Source: Streptomyces lydicus
Lineage (GTDB): Bacteria > Actinomycetota > Actinomycetes > Streptomycetales > Streptomycetaceae
DNA: 64,000 nt
Direction of reading: 5' to 3'
NCBI RefSeq assembly: GCF_004125265.1
Contig: NZ_RDTE01000003.1
Span: 5,766,001 to 5,830,000, forward strand
Shown: one piece after another, positions 9,268 through 17,921 of the stretch
Position numbering within the stretch: the stretch's first letter is position 1
Layout of the letters: each line of letters opens with the position of its first letter
Notes under the pieces: generated by a model
Told to the model about the DNA's origin: nothing
The model's input: only the letters and a program-made list of their open reading frames with translations
Database searches by the model: none
Made by a program: the position numbers and the translations under genes

Positions 9268-9501
9268 GTGCGAAACGAGACCACCGGCGGGCGATCCCCG
9301 GGTTCGAGAAGGCGCCCCGCGCTGCTGTGGCTGCTGCTGCCGTATGTGCTGTTCCTGGCGGTGCTGCCACTGGCGAACCGGGTGACACCGACGGTGTTCG
9401 GCCTGCCGTTCCTGTTCTTCTGGATGCTGGTGGCGACGCTGGCGACCCCGCTGTCGGTGGGGCTGGCGCGGCGCGGCGACCTGAAGCGGGGCCGGGGATG
9501 A
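9268..9501 (+). CDS. DUF3311 small membrane protein
   Basis: A 77-residue protein with two hydrophobic helices (LLWLLLPYVLFLAVLPLANR and FGLPFLFFWMLVATLATPL), matching DUF3311 in size and layout. DUF3311 genes almost always sit directly before an SSS-family symporter and probably encode a small accessory subunit. Here the TGA overlaps the symporter start (ATGA). GTG 9268 is selected because a -10 like element ends 8 bp upstream; the frame is open from 9232, which would overlap the sortase stop. Confidence 0.82.
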   Translation: MRNETTGGRSPGSRRRPALLWLLLPYVLFLAVLPLANRVTPTVFGLPFLFFWMLVATLATPLSVGLARRGDLKRGRG

Positions 9502-11072
9502 ACGCCACGGTGTCCACCGCGATATTCGGCGGCTTCATGGTGCTCACCGTCGCCCTCGGCCTGCTCGCGGTGCGCGGCCGGAGTTCCGGCGGGGGACTGG
9601 CCGAGTGGTCGGTGGGCGGCCGGAGCCTGGGGACCGTCTTCATCTGGGTGCTGATGGCGGGCGAGAGCTATACGAGCTTCAGCTACCTCGGCGCGGCCGG
9701 CTGGGGCTACAACTTCGGCGCCCCGGTGCTCTACGTCCTGGCCTATATGTCCTGCGGCTATGCGCTCGGGTACGTCGTCGGGCCGATGCTGTGGGCCTAC
9801 GCACGCCGTCACCGGCTGGTCGGCATCACCGACATGGTCGCGCACCGCTACCGGGCGCCCTGGCTCGGCGCCGCCGTCGCCGTGCTCGCCACCGTCTGCC
9901 TGCTGCCGTACATCCAGCTGCAGATCACCGGCATGGGCGTGGTCGTCTCGACCATCTCCTACGGCGCCATCAGCCTCAACTGGGCCTATTTCATAGCCTT
10001 CGCCGTCACCACGGGCTTCGTCGTGATCAGCGGGCTGCGCGGCAGCGCCTGGGTGTCGGTGCTCAAGGACGTCCTCGTCATCGCCACCCTCGGCTTCCTC
10101 GCGGTGTACGTGCCGCTGCACTACTTCGGCGGCTACGGGCCTTTCCTGCACCGGATCACCGCCGAGAAGCCGCAGTGGCTGACCTTCCCCGGCCATGCGT
10201 CGGGCGGGCTGGGTCCGGTCTGGTTCATCACCACCACCGTCGTCAACTCCCTCACGGTGGTGATCTTCCCGACGACCGTGGCGGGCTATCTGGGGGCCCG
10301 CAACGCCGAGGTGCTGCGCCGTAACGCGCTCTATCTCCCCTTCTACAACGTGCTGTTGTTCGTGCCGATGCTGCTCGGGATGGCGGCGCTGTTCGTGGTG
10401 CCCGGACTGGTGGGCGCGGACTCCAATCTCGCGTTGTTCAAGCTGGTGGTGGACTCCCTTCCGGCCTGGGCCGTGGGGCTGACCGGGGTGGCCGCAGCTC
10501 TCTCCTCCATCGTGCCGATGGCCGTGTTCATGCTGGTCATCGGCACGATGTGGGGGAGGAGCGTGCTGGGGGCGCGCGCGAAGGTGGACATCGGGGCCGG
10601 GGAGGCTTCCGGGGACGGCGGGCGGCGGACGGACGGCGGGCGGCAGAAGCTGTGGTCGCAGGTGGTCGTGGTGGTGGCCGGGGCGCTTGCGCTGGCGCTG
10701 ACCTACACCGCCCCCGACACCCTCGTCCGGCTGTCCTTAATTTCGTACGAGGGCATGGCACAGCTCGTGCCGATGCTGCTGCTGGGGCTGGTGTGGCGGC
10801 GGCTGACGCTTCGCGCCGCGGTGAGCGGCCTGGTGGCGGGCTTCGCTCTGGTCTGTGTCCTGGTCTTCGGGGGACACGACCCGGTCGGGGGGATGAACGC
10901 GGGGATCGTCGCGCTCGCCGTGAATGTGGCGGTGGCGCTCGGGGTCACCTGGCTGGGGCCGCGCGATGCGGACGGCAGGCCGGACGCCGAGGTCCTGGCG
11001 CTGGACGACGAGTTCCCCCGGGACGGCGGACTGCCGCGGGACGGGGCGGCCGGCCCTACGGCGTCGTCGTGA
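9498..11072 (+). CDS. Sodium:solute symporter (SSS) family permease, monocarboxylate type
   Basis: A 524-residue polytopic protein with about 13 hydrophobic segments and the SSS-family segment AGESYTSFSYLGAAGWGYNFGAP near the second helix. It contains a loop rich in Gly and Asp/Arg around residues 360-385 and a polar C-terminal tail. Its linkage to DUF3311 resembles the monocarboxylate permease group (MctP/ActP-like), so small organic acids are the likely substrates, driven by sodium or protons. ATG 9498 overlaps the upstream TGA. Its 3' end overlaps the tail of the convergent lipoprotein gene by 17 bp. Confidence 0.86.
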   Translation: MNATVSTAIFGGFMVLTVALGLLAVRGRSSGGGLAEWSVGGRSLGTVFIWVLMAGESYTSFSYLGAAGWGYNFGAPVLYVLAYMSCGYALGYVVGPMLWAYARRHRLVGITDMVAHRYRAPWLGAAVAVLATVCLLPYIQLQITGMGVVVSTISYGAISLNWAYFIAFAVTTGFVVISGLRGSAWVSVLKDVLVIATLGFLAVYVPLHYFGGYGPFLHRITAEKPQWLTFPGHASGGLGPVWFITTTVVNSLTVVIFPTTVAGYLGARNAEVLRRNALYLPFYNVLLFVPMLLGMAALFVVPGLVGADSNLALFKLVVDSLPAWAVGLTGVAAALSSIVPMAVFMLVIGTMWGRSVLGARAKVDIGAGEASGDGGRRTDGGRQKLWSQVVVVVAGALALALTYTAPDTLVRLSLISYEGMAQLVPMLLLGLVWRRLTLRAAVSGLVAGFALVCVLVFGGHDPVGGMNAGIVALAVNVAVALGVTWLGPRDADGRPDAEVLALDDEFPRDGGLPRDGAAGPTASS

Positions 11073-12012
11073 TCTTCTTGCCCTCCTTGGAGACCGCGAA
11101 CCACAGGCCCATCTTGCCCTGGCCGTTGATGTCGCCGGGCTCCTTGTCGCCGGTGAACCAGTAGACCGGCCAGCAGTCGACGGCCAGCTGGCGGGTGCCG
11201 TCGGGGCGGGTGACGGTGGAGATGAGCTTGGGGGCGATGCCGTTGAGCTTGGAGCGGTCGGCCGGCTTGGCGGGCTTCCAGGTGTCCAGGCAGGCGTCGT
11301 TGCAGCCGAACTTCATCGGCCAGGCGCTGTCCTTGTTGAAGCGGTAGAGGGTGCGGCCCTCGCCGTCGACGAGGATCGAGCCGAGCTGCGGGTGGTCGAA
11401 CACCGAGACGTCGCCGGGCTTCTGCGCGCCGGCCTTCTTGCCGTCGGCGGCCAGCGCGTTCCAGGTGCCGCCCACGCCCTGGCCCTTGGTGTCGCCGGGC
11501 TTGGTGTCCTTGACGTAGCGGTAGGCGGGCCAGCCGCCGATGGTGAGCTGCTTGGTGCCGTCGGCGCGGGTGACCGAGCCCAGCTTGCTCTTGTCGATAC
11601 CGGCCGGGGCGGTGGCGCCGTCGGCGGGGACCACCGGCCAGGTGGTGGCGCAGGAGCCGGAGCAGTTGGACTTGGACGGGTCCGCGGTGTCCTTGTCGAA
11701 GCGGTAGAGGGTCATGCCCTTGGCGTCGGTGACGACCGGGCCGAGCTCGGTGTCCTGGTGCAGGGCCAGCTTGCCGGCGCTGGGGGCGGCCTGCGGGGCG
11801 TTGCCGCCGGTGTCGCCGCCCGCCTGTCCTCCGGCGCCGCCCGCGCCGCCGGAGGACCCGTAGCCGTAGTCGCTGGTGCCCTGCCCGGCGGGCTGGACGT
11901 GGTCGGTGGTGGCGGTGCCGGCGCTCTGTTCGGTGCTGCTGCCGCAGGCGGCGGTCAGCGCCAGGGTGGCGACCGCCGCGGCCGCGAGACCCGCACGACG
12001 TCGAGTGCTCAT
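11056..12012 (-). CDS. Surface lipoprotein with two PF03640-type repeats (SCO0930-like)
   Basis: A 318-residue lipoprotein: signal peptide ending LTAAC with C23 as the lipidated residue, a Ser/Gly/Gln linker, then two or more copies of the repeat family I know as secreted repeat PF03640. Each repeat carries a xGxTLYRFxKD core followed by a Cys pair (CSGSCATTW and CNDACLDTW) and a GWPxYR or CWPVYW segment. Family members are often encoded near redox genes, as here. It lies 211 bp downstream of, and co-oriented with, the NuoF-like and haem membrane genes. Role proposed here (inference): terminal, surface-exposed redox partner of that relay. Confidence 0.82.
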   Translation of the reverse strand: MSTRRRAGLAAAAVATLALTAACGSSTEQSAGTATTDHVQPAGQGTSDYGYGSSGGAGGAGGQAGGDTGGNAPQAAPSAGKLALHQDTELGPVVTDAKGMTLYRFDKDTADPSKSNCSGSCATTWPVVPADGATAPAGIDKSKLGSVTRADGTKQLTIGGWPAYRYVKDTKPGDTKGQGVGGTWNALAADGKKAGAQKPGDVSVFDHPQLGSILVDGEGRTLYRFNKDSAWPMKFGCNDACLDTWKPAKPADRSKLNGIAPKLISTVTRPDGTRQLAVDCWPVYWFTGDKEPGDINGQGKMGLWFAVSKEGKKITTTP

Positions 12013-12223
12013 GATGTCTCCTTGGTCGGTTGGTGAGTGTGTCGCTTGACGGGGTGAAGGCTGGGACGGTGGCCCGGGCGCCGATGCGGCCCGGGGCCCC
12101 GGCGGGGTGCCGTCGCCGGGGGAATACGCGCTACGGGGTGCCGGGCGTTCAACGGAGCCGAAGAATTTTCTCCGCGGGCAAAAACCTTGCCCCACGCCCC
12201 TGTTGGCGCCCCGCACCCGCACC

Positions 12224-13777
12224 TCAGCTGCCGCCCTGCACCCGCAGCGCGAGCGCCGGGCAGCGGCGCACCGCGAGCTGCGCACGGCGCCGCATCCGGG
12301 CCGGCAGCGGCATGCTGGCCTTCTCCGGATAGCCGTCCGGGCCCAGCTTGATGATGCCGGGCACCACATCCGCGCACAGGCCGTGGCCGCGGCACAGCGT
12401 CCAGTCGACCAGCAGCCGCTCCTGCGGCGGCGCGGCCGCCCGGGAGGGCGCGGGCGCCGGCTGGGGGACGGTGGACGGCAGCGGCCGGCTCCCGGTGACC
12501 GGCAGCGCGCCGGTCACCGGGCGGCCGCATCCGAACCCCTGCGCATGCCGCTCGAACTCCTCGGGGAAGGCGGCGAGAGCCGAGGCGACAAAGCGCGCGG
12601 TGCCGTCCGGATGGCTGCAGGCGCCGCGCTTCTCGACCGCCCGCATCCGCGCCTGGACGGCTTCCAGGGCGGCGGCGCCGCCGCCCCGTACGGCGCGGTC
12701 GAGCTGCTCGGCGAGCGCGGGCAGGCCCAGTACGCAGGGGCCGCACTGGCCGGCCGATTCGGCGCCCATCCACTGCGCGACGCGTACCGTCTCGCCGGCG
12801 GGGCAGGTGTCGTGGGGGAGCGGCAGTACCGCTCCCGCACCGAGCACCGCGTTGTACTCGGCCAGCGACTCCTTCGACAGGTTCGCGGTCAGCGCGTCGG
12901 TGGGCGAGACGAAGGTGCCGTGGTAGCCGCCGATCAGCACGCCCTGCCCCTGGTCCATGCCGCACAGCGCCAGGACCCGGGCCAGCGAGACGCCGTAGGG
13001 CACCTCCACCACCCGGCTGCCGGCGACCGTCAGCAGCAGCGTGCCGGGCTCCGTGGGCAGGCCCGTGGTGCGGTAGCCGAGTGCACCGAGCCGGGCGGCC
13101 ACGGCGAGCTGGGCGTAGGTCTCGGTGTTCGACAGCAGCGTCGGCACACCGTTCAGCCCCCGCTCGCTGGAGCGGATCTTGCGGCCCGAGGGCAGGCCGG
13201 CGCCGCCGCCCAGTCCGTTCGTCATCGCGGAGCCCTCGCCGGTGACGAACCGTTCGGTCAGCAGGGTGACCCGTAACGTCGGCCGCACCGGGCCGCGTTC
13301 GTCGATGGCGCTCTGCACGGAGTTCAGCACGTCCATGCGGGTCACGCCGATCGCGACCTCCTGGGCGCCGAGCGCGTCGGCGGCCAGCAGGGCGCCGTCG
13401 AGCATCAGGTGCGGGGCGTGCAGCAGCAGCGCGGTGTCCTTGAGGCAACTGGGCTCGCCCTCGCTGCCGTTGACGACCACCGCGCCCTTGCCGTCGGCCT
13501 TGCGCATCCCGTCCATGACGGCGGTGAGCTTGCGGGCGAAGGGGAAGCCCGCACCTCCCCGGCCGCGCAGGTCGATGTCCTCGGCGAGCGCCACCAGCTC
13601 CGTGGAGCTGAGCTGGGGCAGGCCGCCGTGACGGGCGAGATGCGCCACCCGGCCCATGCGCGGCATCTCGTCGAGCCCCGCCAGCAGGCGGGGCGGGCCG
13701 AAGGACGCCAGGGTCGGCACGGGCTCCGCGGGGCCGGGAACGGCCGGGAGCGGGCGGGTGGGGGCGGGGGCGGTCAT
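12224..13777 (-). CDS. NuoF-like NADH-dehydrogenase flavoprotein fused to a ferredoxin
   Basis: A 517-residue fusion. Residues about 30-400 match the complex I 51-kDa subunit: NADH/FMN motif RGRGGAGFP (71-79), VVNGSEGEPSCLKD, and an iron-sulphur region. The canonical ExCGxCxPC...C motif here reads ESAGQCGPC, so the first Cys is Ala (A342); C345, C348 and C387 remain. Residues about 455-517 form a ferredoxin domain with C462, C468 and C506 (C-x5-C...CP), the pattern of [3Fe-4S] P450-type ferredoxins. It is predicted to oxidise NADH at the inner membrane face and pass electrons to the membrane protein whose stop overlaps its ATG (ATGA). Confidence 0.86.
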   Translation of the reverse strand: MTAPAPTRPLPAVPGPAEPVPTLASFGPPRLLAGLDEMPRMGRVAHLARHGGLPQLSSTELVALAEDIDLRGRGGAGFPFARKLTAVMDGMRKADGKGAVVVNGSEGEPSCLKDTALLLHAPHLMLDGALLAADALGAQEVAIGVTRMDVLNSVQSAIDERGPVRPTLRVTLLTERFVTGEGSAMTNGLGGGAGLPSGRKIRSSERGLNGVPTLLSNTETYAQLAVAARLGALGYRTTGLPTEPGTLLLTVAGSRVVEVPYGVSLARVLALCGMDQGQGVLIGGYHGTFVSPTDALTANLSKESLAEYNAVLGAGAVLPLPHDTCPAGETVRVAQWMGAESAGQCGPCVLGLPALAEQLDRAVRGGGAAALEAVQARMRAVEKRGACSHPDGTARFVASALAAFPEEFERHAQGFGCGRPVTGALPVTGSRPLPSTVPQPAPAPSRAAAPPQERLLVDWTLCRGHGLCADVVPGIIKLGPDGYPEKASMPLPARMRRRAQLAVRRCPALALRVQGGS

Positions 13778-14523
13778 GGGAGTTCTCCTGTGTTCCTGCG
13801 TGAGTCGCGCATCCGCAGCGCGAGTCGTACGGCCACCGCGACAAGGCAGATGGCATAGCCGACGAGGGCATAGCCGGCCGCGGGACGGCCCGCCCGCAGG
13901 CCGTGCACCAGGGCCAGCCCCCAGGCGGCGTACGCGCTCATGTGCAGCCCCCGCCACCACCGGGAGGCCGTGATGCCGGTGAAGGCGCCGCGCACCGCGC
14001 CGGTCACCGCGACGGCGATGAACACATAGGCGGCGAGGGTGCCGAGGCCGATGAGGCCCGGGCGGGCGCCATCGGTGAAGGGCACCGCGGCGGCCATCGC
14101 ATCGGTGTGGCCCTCGGTGACCTTGATCCAGATGTGCAGGCCGAGGAAGCCGAGGCCGGCGACGCCGGTGCCGCGGTGCACGGCCTGGGCGAGCAGCCGG
14201 TGGCCGGAGTTCAGCACCATCCGGTCGGTGGCGGCCAGGCCCCACAGCACGGTGACCGACAGGGAGACCAGCGCGAGCACCCCGGCGCCGAAGTCCAGGA
14301 AGTTCAGTACGCCGTCCATCGCGCCGGAGCGCAGCACGACGGCGAGGAAGAGCAGCAGTGCGGCCGGAAGCGCCGGGCGGAGCACGGCGGTTCCGGCGAA
14401 GCCGCCGGCCGGTCGGCGGGCCGGCGGCCCGGGTTCGTTCGGGGGACGCCGGGGGCGGGGCACGAACGGCGAGGGCCGGGCTCGGTGCGCGGCGCGGCGG
14501 CTCTGCATACGCGGTGCGGACAT
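13774..14523 (-). CDS. Haem-binding four-helix membrane protein (cytochrome b/ferric reductase-like)
   Basis: A 249-residue membrane protein. After a basic Pro-rich N-terminus of about 45 residues come about five hydrophobic helices. Histidines are placed as in di-haem cytochrome b or ferric-reductase domains: HRLLAQAVHRGTG, GLHIWIKVTEGH, and later GLHMSAYAAWGLALVHG. The SD sequence GGGAGGT precedes ATG 14523. Overlap with the flavoprotein gene implies one transcript. Predicted role: carry electrons from the cytoplasmic flavoprotein-ferredoxin across the membrane, possibly to the surface lipoprotein. Haem binding is inferred from His spacing only. Confidence 0.75.
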   Translation of the reverse strand: MSAPRMQSRRAAHRARPSPFVPRPRRPPNEPGPPARRPAGGFAGTAVLRPALPAALLLFLAVVLRSGAMDGVLNFLDFGAGVLALVSLSVTVLWGLAATDRMVLNSGHRLLAQAVHRGTGVAGLGFLGLHIWIKVTEGHTDAMAAAVPFTDGARPGLIGLGTLAAYVFIAVAVTGAVRGAFTGITASRWWRGLHMSAYAAWGLALVHGLRAGRPAAGYALVGYAICLVAVAVRLALRMRDSRRNTGELP

Positions 14524-14771
14524 CGGACCTCCCGGTGTCAGGGCGCGGGTGCGGGATGCGAATTTCGATGAAATCTCCCGGGGGCGTAATTTGCCCGGGG
14601 CTTTTGTTCGGGTGACCCCCGGTAACACTAAACATTCTGTAACCGGTCGGATACGCAGGGCCGTAATCCGGATGTGTAAAAGCATCTCCGAACGCGTTCA
14701 AGCTTTCGTAAGGTTTATCGCGCTGTGACAAATTCCTGCACTGGCATCGCGGTCCCGCGGGGTGACTCCGG

Positions 14772-15902
14772 ATGATGCCGACTCAGGCGCCCGGAGGGGC
14801 GCCAATCCCCAGTAACGGCCCCATCCCCGCCAGGATCGAGGTAGCGATGTGTGATCTCCTGAACCGCATCTGGTCGCGTCCACGAGGCGAGTGGAACCGG
14901 GTAGTCAGAAATGAACTTCCGGATCTCGCAGACAAGTTGGTCGCAGAGTTGCAACGCGGATTTCCCGCATTGTCCGCACTTCTCGGGGATACTCCCGTAG
15001 AAGAGGCACAATGGGCACTTGAACAGGCCTTGCTGACAGTTCTTGGGTACCAAAAAGAGTCGGAGAGTAAACCTCGGGCAGTACCGTCCGTGGTGACTCC
15101 GATGCCGGTGGCCCGGGCCCGCCAGGACCTGTTCGACGTCCTTGCCGGACAACGGGAGCTGCCGGAGAAGGGGTTGACCGAGCTGTCCCGTGAGGCCGGC
15201 TGGCCCATCCCCGACACCCTCCAGGCCGTCGTCCTCGCCACACCCGCCGAGGCCGCCCAGCTCGCCGCGGCACTCGGGCACGCTCTCATCGGCTCGGTCG
15301 ACGGATACACCTGCCTGTTCGTCCCCGACCCGGCCACCCAGACCCGGGCCCGCCTGGAGGCGGCGCTCAAGGGACGGCCGGCCGCGGTCGGACACGTCGT
15401 ACCGGCCACCGACACCGCGTCCTCGCTGCGTTGGGCCCGGTATCTGCTGACGCTGGCCCCGGGACGGGTCGGCCCCGAGTCGCGGCCCGCGTTCGTCGAC
15501 GACCACCTCTCCGCGCTGCTGCTGCTCCAGGACGAGTCGCTGGCCGACGCGCTGACCTCCCGCTGGCTGGGCCCGCTGGAGGAGCTGACGCCCCGGCAGA
15601 GCGAACGGCTCGAAGTCACGCTGCTGGCGTGGCTGGAGGGCGGCGGTGCCCCCGAGGCGGCCAAACTGCTGCATGTGCACCCCCAGACGGTCCGTTACCG
15701 TTTGCGTCAGATCGAAAAGCTCTTCGGCCCGGTGCTGCGCGATCCGCGCACCCGCTTCGAGCTGGAGATGGCGCTGCGCAGCCGCCGCCTGATGGCGCAC
15801 GTCCGCAGCTACCGCGCACGGGCCGGCCGCCGCGCACGGGCCGTCGCCTCGTCCATACGCCCGCTGGGCATGGCCCGTGAGGCCCGCGTCAACGGTCTTT
15901 GA
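14772..15902 (+). CDS. PucR-type helix-turn-helix transcriptional regulator
   Basis: A 376-residue regulator. The C-terminal HTH (about residues 292-345) reads PEAAKLLHVHPQTVRYRLRQ then FELEMALRSRRL, the signature of the PucR_C family. The middle section resembles a degenerate GGDEF-like/CdaR regulatory domain, and the N-terminal 100 residues are helical. Tandem ATG codons at 14772 and 14775 follow GGGGTGA. The N-terminal coding part and upstream region are lower in GC than neighbours. Transcribed divergently from the haem/NuoF operon, which it could regulate (inference only). Two strong hairpins follow the stop. Confidence 0.82.
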   Translation: MMPTQAPGGAPIPSNGPIPARIEVAMCDLLNRIWSRPRGEWNRVVRNELPDLADKLVAELQRGFPALSALLGDTPVEEAQWALEQALLTVLGYQKESESKPRAVPSVVTPMPVARARQDLFDVLAGQRELPEKGLTELSREAGWPIPDTLQAVVLATPAEAAQLAAALGHALIGSVDGYTCLFVPDPATQTRARLEAALKGRPAAVGHVVPATDTASSLRWARYLLTLAPGRVGPESRPAFVDDHLSALLLLQDESLADALTSRWLGPLEELTPRQSERLEVTLLAWLEGGGAPEAAKLLHVHPQTVRYRLRQIEKLFGPVLRDPRTRFELEMALRSRRLMAHVRSYRARAGRRARAVASSIRPLGMAREARVNGL

Positions 15903-15992
15903 GGACCGGCGGATGAAGCACCGCGCCCCTTGAGCTGACGGCCGGCCGGAACGGTGGGGGCCTTCCGGCACAGCGACAGCCACCCGGCGCCG

Positions 15993-16036
15993 AGCAGCGG
16001 CCCCGATCCCCGGACATCCGGGACGGGGCCGCTGCT
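15993..16036 (+). terminator. Hairpin terminator after the PucR-type gene
   Basis: Perfect 13-bp arms at 15993-16005 (AGCAGCGGCCCCG) and 16024-16036, with an inner ATCCCCGG/CCGGGA helix extending the stem, then CTTTG. It lies about 90 bp past the stop. Confidence 0.7.
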
Positions 16037-16252
16037 TTGCCGTGCGCCGGGGGAGGCGTGGCCCGTTGTGCTTGTGGGCCGTACGCCGTGGGCCAGGGGC
16101 ACGACCTCGGGCGGCGGCCCCTAGGGAGACGGCCACGGTCCACGACCAAGCGCCGCGACCACCGGCCACCGGCCACTGGCCACCGCTCACCGATCCCACA
16201 CGGACCACCGCCCACCGAGCCCACCGCCGCCACCCCCACCACGGCCCGCGAG

Positions 16253-16286
16253 TGAGCCCCTTGGGGAAGATCCCCCAAGGGGCTCA
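16253..16286. terminator. Bidirectional terminator hairpin
   Basis: Perfect 14-bp inverted repeat TGAGCCCCTTGGGG (16253-16266) and its complement (16273-16286) with a 6-nt loop, 20 bp beyond the DUF1996 stop. Placed to stop minus-strand transcription of DUF1996 and any read-through from the left. Confidence 0.75.
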
Positions 16287-16305
16287 GGGCTCACCGGGGT
16301 CGGTC

Positions 16306-17826
16306 TCAGGTGCAGTTGCGGCCGCTGTTGATGCAGTCGACCGCCTTGCTCATCAGCTGGTCCGGCATCACGTTGATGAAATCGCCGTGGTCGGTCACCG
16401 GTTTGTGCAGCTGCTCGGGGAAGCTGTCCACCGCGAAGCTGTCGCCCTGCGGGACGTCGTAGGTGATCCGCTGGGTGAGCTGCGGGATCGCCTTGAAGCC
16501 GCTGGGGCAGACGCCGTTCTGGTCCGAGAACGCCACATGGTCACGGTGGTTGCCGCTGTCGATGTCCCGGCCGTTCCAGCAGTTCTGGAAGGCGAAGGTC
16601 CGCACGACCTGGGAACCCTTGGGGCACAGCGGGTACTTGTCCTTCAGCTGCCGGTCCTCGAAGCCGGTGCAGCTCCAGGAGGCGTTGGCGTTCTTGGTGC
16701 CGTTGGTGAACGCCTTGGCATCGCCGGTGATGATCTTCATGAAGCGGGGCATCGCCTCGACCTGGCCGACCTGGCTGCCCCGGAACTTCAGGGTCACCGT
16801 GGCCGGGGTCAGGGTCGTGCCGACGTTGGCGTCCTGTGCGGCGCCCGGCTTCTGCTCCGCGGCGCCGTCCAGCTTGCGCAGCACGGGCCAGTAGTGGGTG
16901 GACTGGTCGCCGTTGTTGCAGGTGGTGTCGGAGGCGGCGAGCTTGTTGTCGTCGGCGAAGGCGTCGGTGGCCTTGTTGCCGACGTAGTCGTGGGTGTGGT
17001 GGGCGCCGTTGCTGACCCCCGGGGTCACGATGACGTTGTCGGAGTTGAAGTGGCCGTCCTCGTTGCGCCCGCACTCGGTGGTGAAGGTGCCCGTCGAGGC
17101 GTTGCCTCCCTTGGGGGCGGCGAACGGCGGGGCGTCCGCATTCGGCTGGACGGTGGTGATGTCCACGAAGTCGTCGGGGGAGGGACCGCCGGCCTGGCCC
17201 TGCTGGCCGCCGTTCTGGCCCTGCTGTCCCTGCTGGTTCGGGTCCTGCTGGTTCGGGTCCTGGCCCTGCTGCCCTTGCTGCTGACCCTGCTGGCCGCCCT
17301 GGGTCTGGTTCGGGGTCTGCCCCTGGTACCAGCCCTCCTTCACGGTCTTCGTGGCGTCGTTGCCGCCCGCGCCCGCGCCCTCGGTCACGGGCTTGGTGGT
17401 GCAGCCGCTCATCTTGATCAGATAGCCGGGACGCTTGGTGTTCTTGGCGATCGCGGTGACCATCATCCTGATGGTCTTCTCCCGCTGCGCCTTGAGCGGG
17501 GCCATGACGGCACTGCCGCTGCCGCCCATCATCTGGTGGTACGCGTCGTGCACCTGCTTGTCGAGGGCGGACAGCCCCTTGGAGACCGGGAGCTGGGCGC
17601 TGTGCGGGACGGTCCGCAGGCGCTCGCCCACATCGGGGCAGGAGATGGTGATGCCGGACGCGGTGTGCTGATGGCCGGACGCCGTGCCGGGGGTGGTCTG
17701 GTTGCCCGCCAGCGCCGTGGTGGCGTAGGCGGCCAGCCCGCCGCCGCCCAGCAGGAGGGCGGTCGCGCCGATGAGCATTCTGTTCGTCAAACGCGAGCGT
17801 TTATGGGCCTGTTGCCGTTGCCTCAT
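16306..17826 (-). CDS. Secreted DUF1996 protein with Gln/Gly-rich linker
   Basis: A 506-residue exported protein. The signal peptide or anchor spans about residues 17-40 (MLIGATALLLGGGGLAAYATTALA). A helical segment (about 60-150) is followed by a low-complexity linker rich in QQGQ, NQQ and GQ repeats (about 165-215). The DUF1996 domain then contains the family marker GAHHTHDYVGN, SYWPVLR-like TQSTHYWPVL and CWNGRD. Even-numbered cysteines suggest disulphides. Function unknown; DUF1996 occurs in secreted proteins of actinomycetes and fungi. It lies 95 bp downstream of, and co-oriented with, the DUF4142 gene, so the two may be co-transcribed. Confidence 0.87.
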   Translation of the reverse strand: MRQRQQAHKRSRLTNRMLIGATALLLGGGGLAAYATTALAGNQTTPGTASGHQHTASGITISCPDVGERLRTVPHSAQLPVSKGLSALDKQVHDAYHQMMGGSGSAVMAPLKAQREKTIRMMVTAIAKNTKRPGYLIKMSGCTTKPVTEGAGAGGNDATKTVKEGWYQGQTPNQTQGGQQGQQQGQQGQDPNQQDPNQQGQQGQNGGQQGQAGGPSPDDFVDITTVQPNADAPPFAAPKGGNASTGTFTTECGRNEDGHFNSDNVIVTPGVSNGAHHTHDYVGNKATDAFADDNKLAASDTTCNNGDQSTHYWPVLRKLDGAAEQKPGAAQDANVGTTLTPATVTLKFRGSQVGQVEAMPRFMKIITGDAKAFTNGTKNANASWSCTGFEDRQLKDKYPLCPKGSQVVRTFAFQNCWNGRDIDSGNHRDHVAFSDQNGVCPSGFKAIPQLTQRITYDVPQGDSFAVDSFPEQLHKPVTDHGDFINVMPDQLMSKAVDCINSGRNCT

Positions 17827-17921
17827 GAGATCACTTCGCTTCGTCCGATGTGAGGGGTGTCGTCCTGGTCGGTTTCACAGGGGTTGTGGGCGGATCCGCA
17901 GGAACCGGGGACTGCCTGCGA

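Larger units (their letters stand above)
15903..16305. other. Convergent intergenic region with two hairpins, no gene seen
   Basis: About 400 bp between the PucR-type gene and the convergent DUF1996 gene. It holds the hairpins at 15993-16036 and 16253-16286 and a run of CACCGGCCAC-like short repeats near 16155-16195. No frame has plausible start, codon use or homology; the open frames crossing it are antisense to DUF1996. Confidence 0.6.

Noticed and set aside
16042..17853. 603-residue plus-strand frame
   Set aside because: Antisense shadow of the DUF1996 gene, which has a signal peptide and family motifs.
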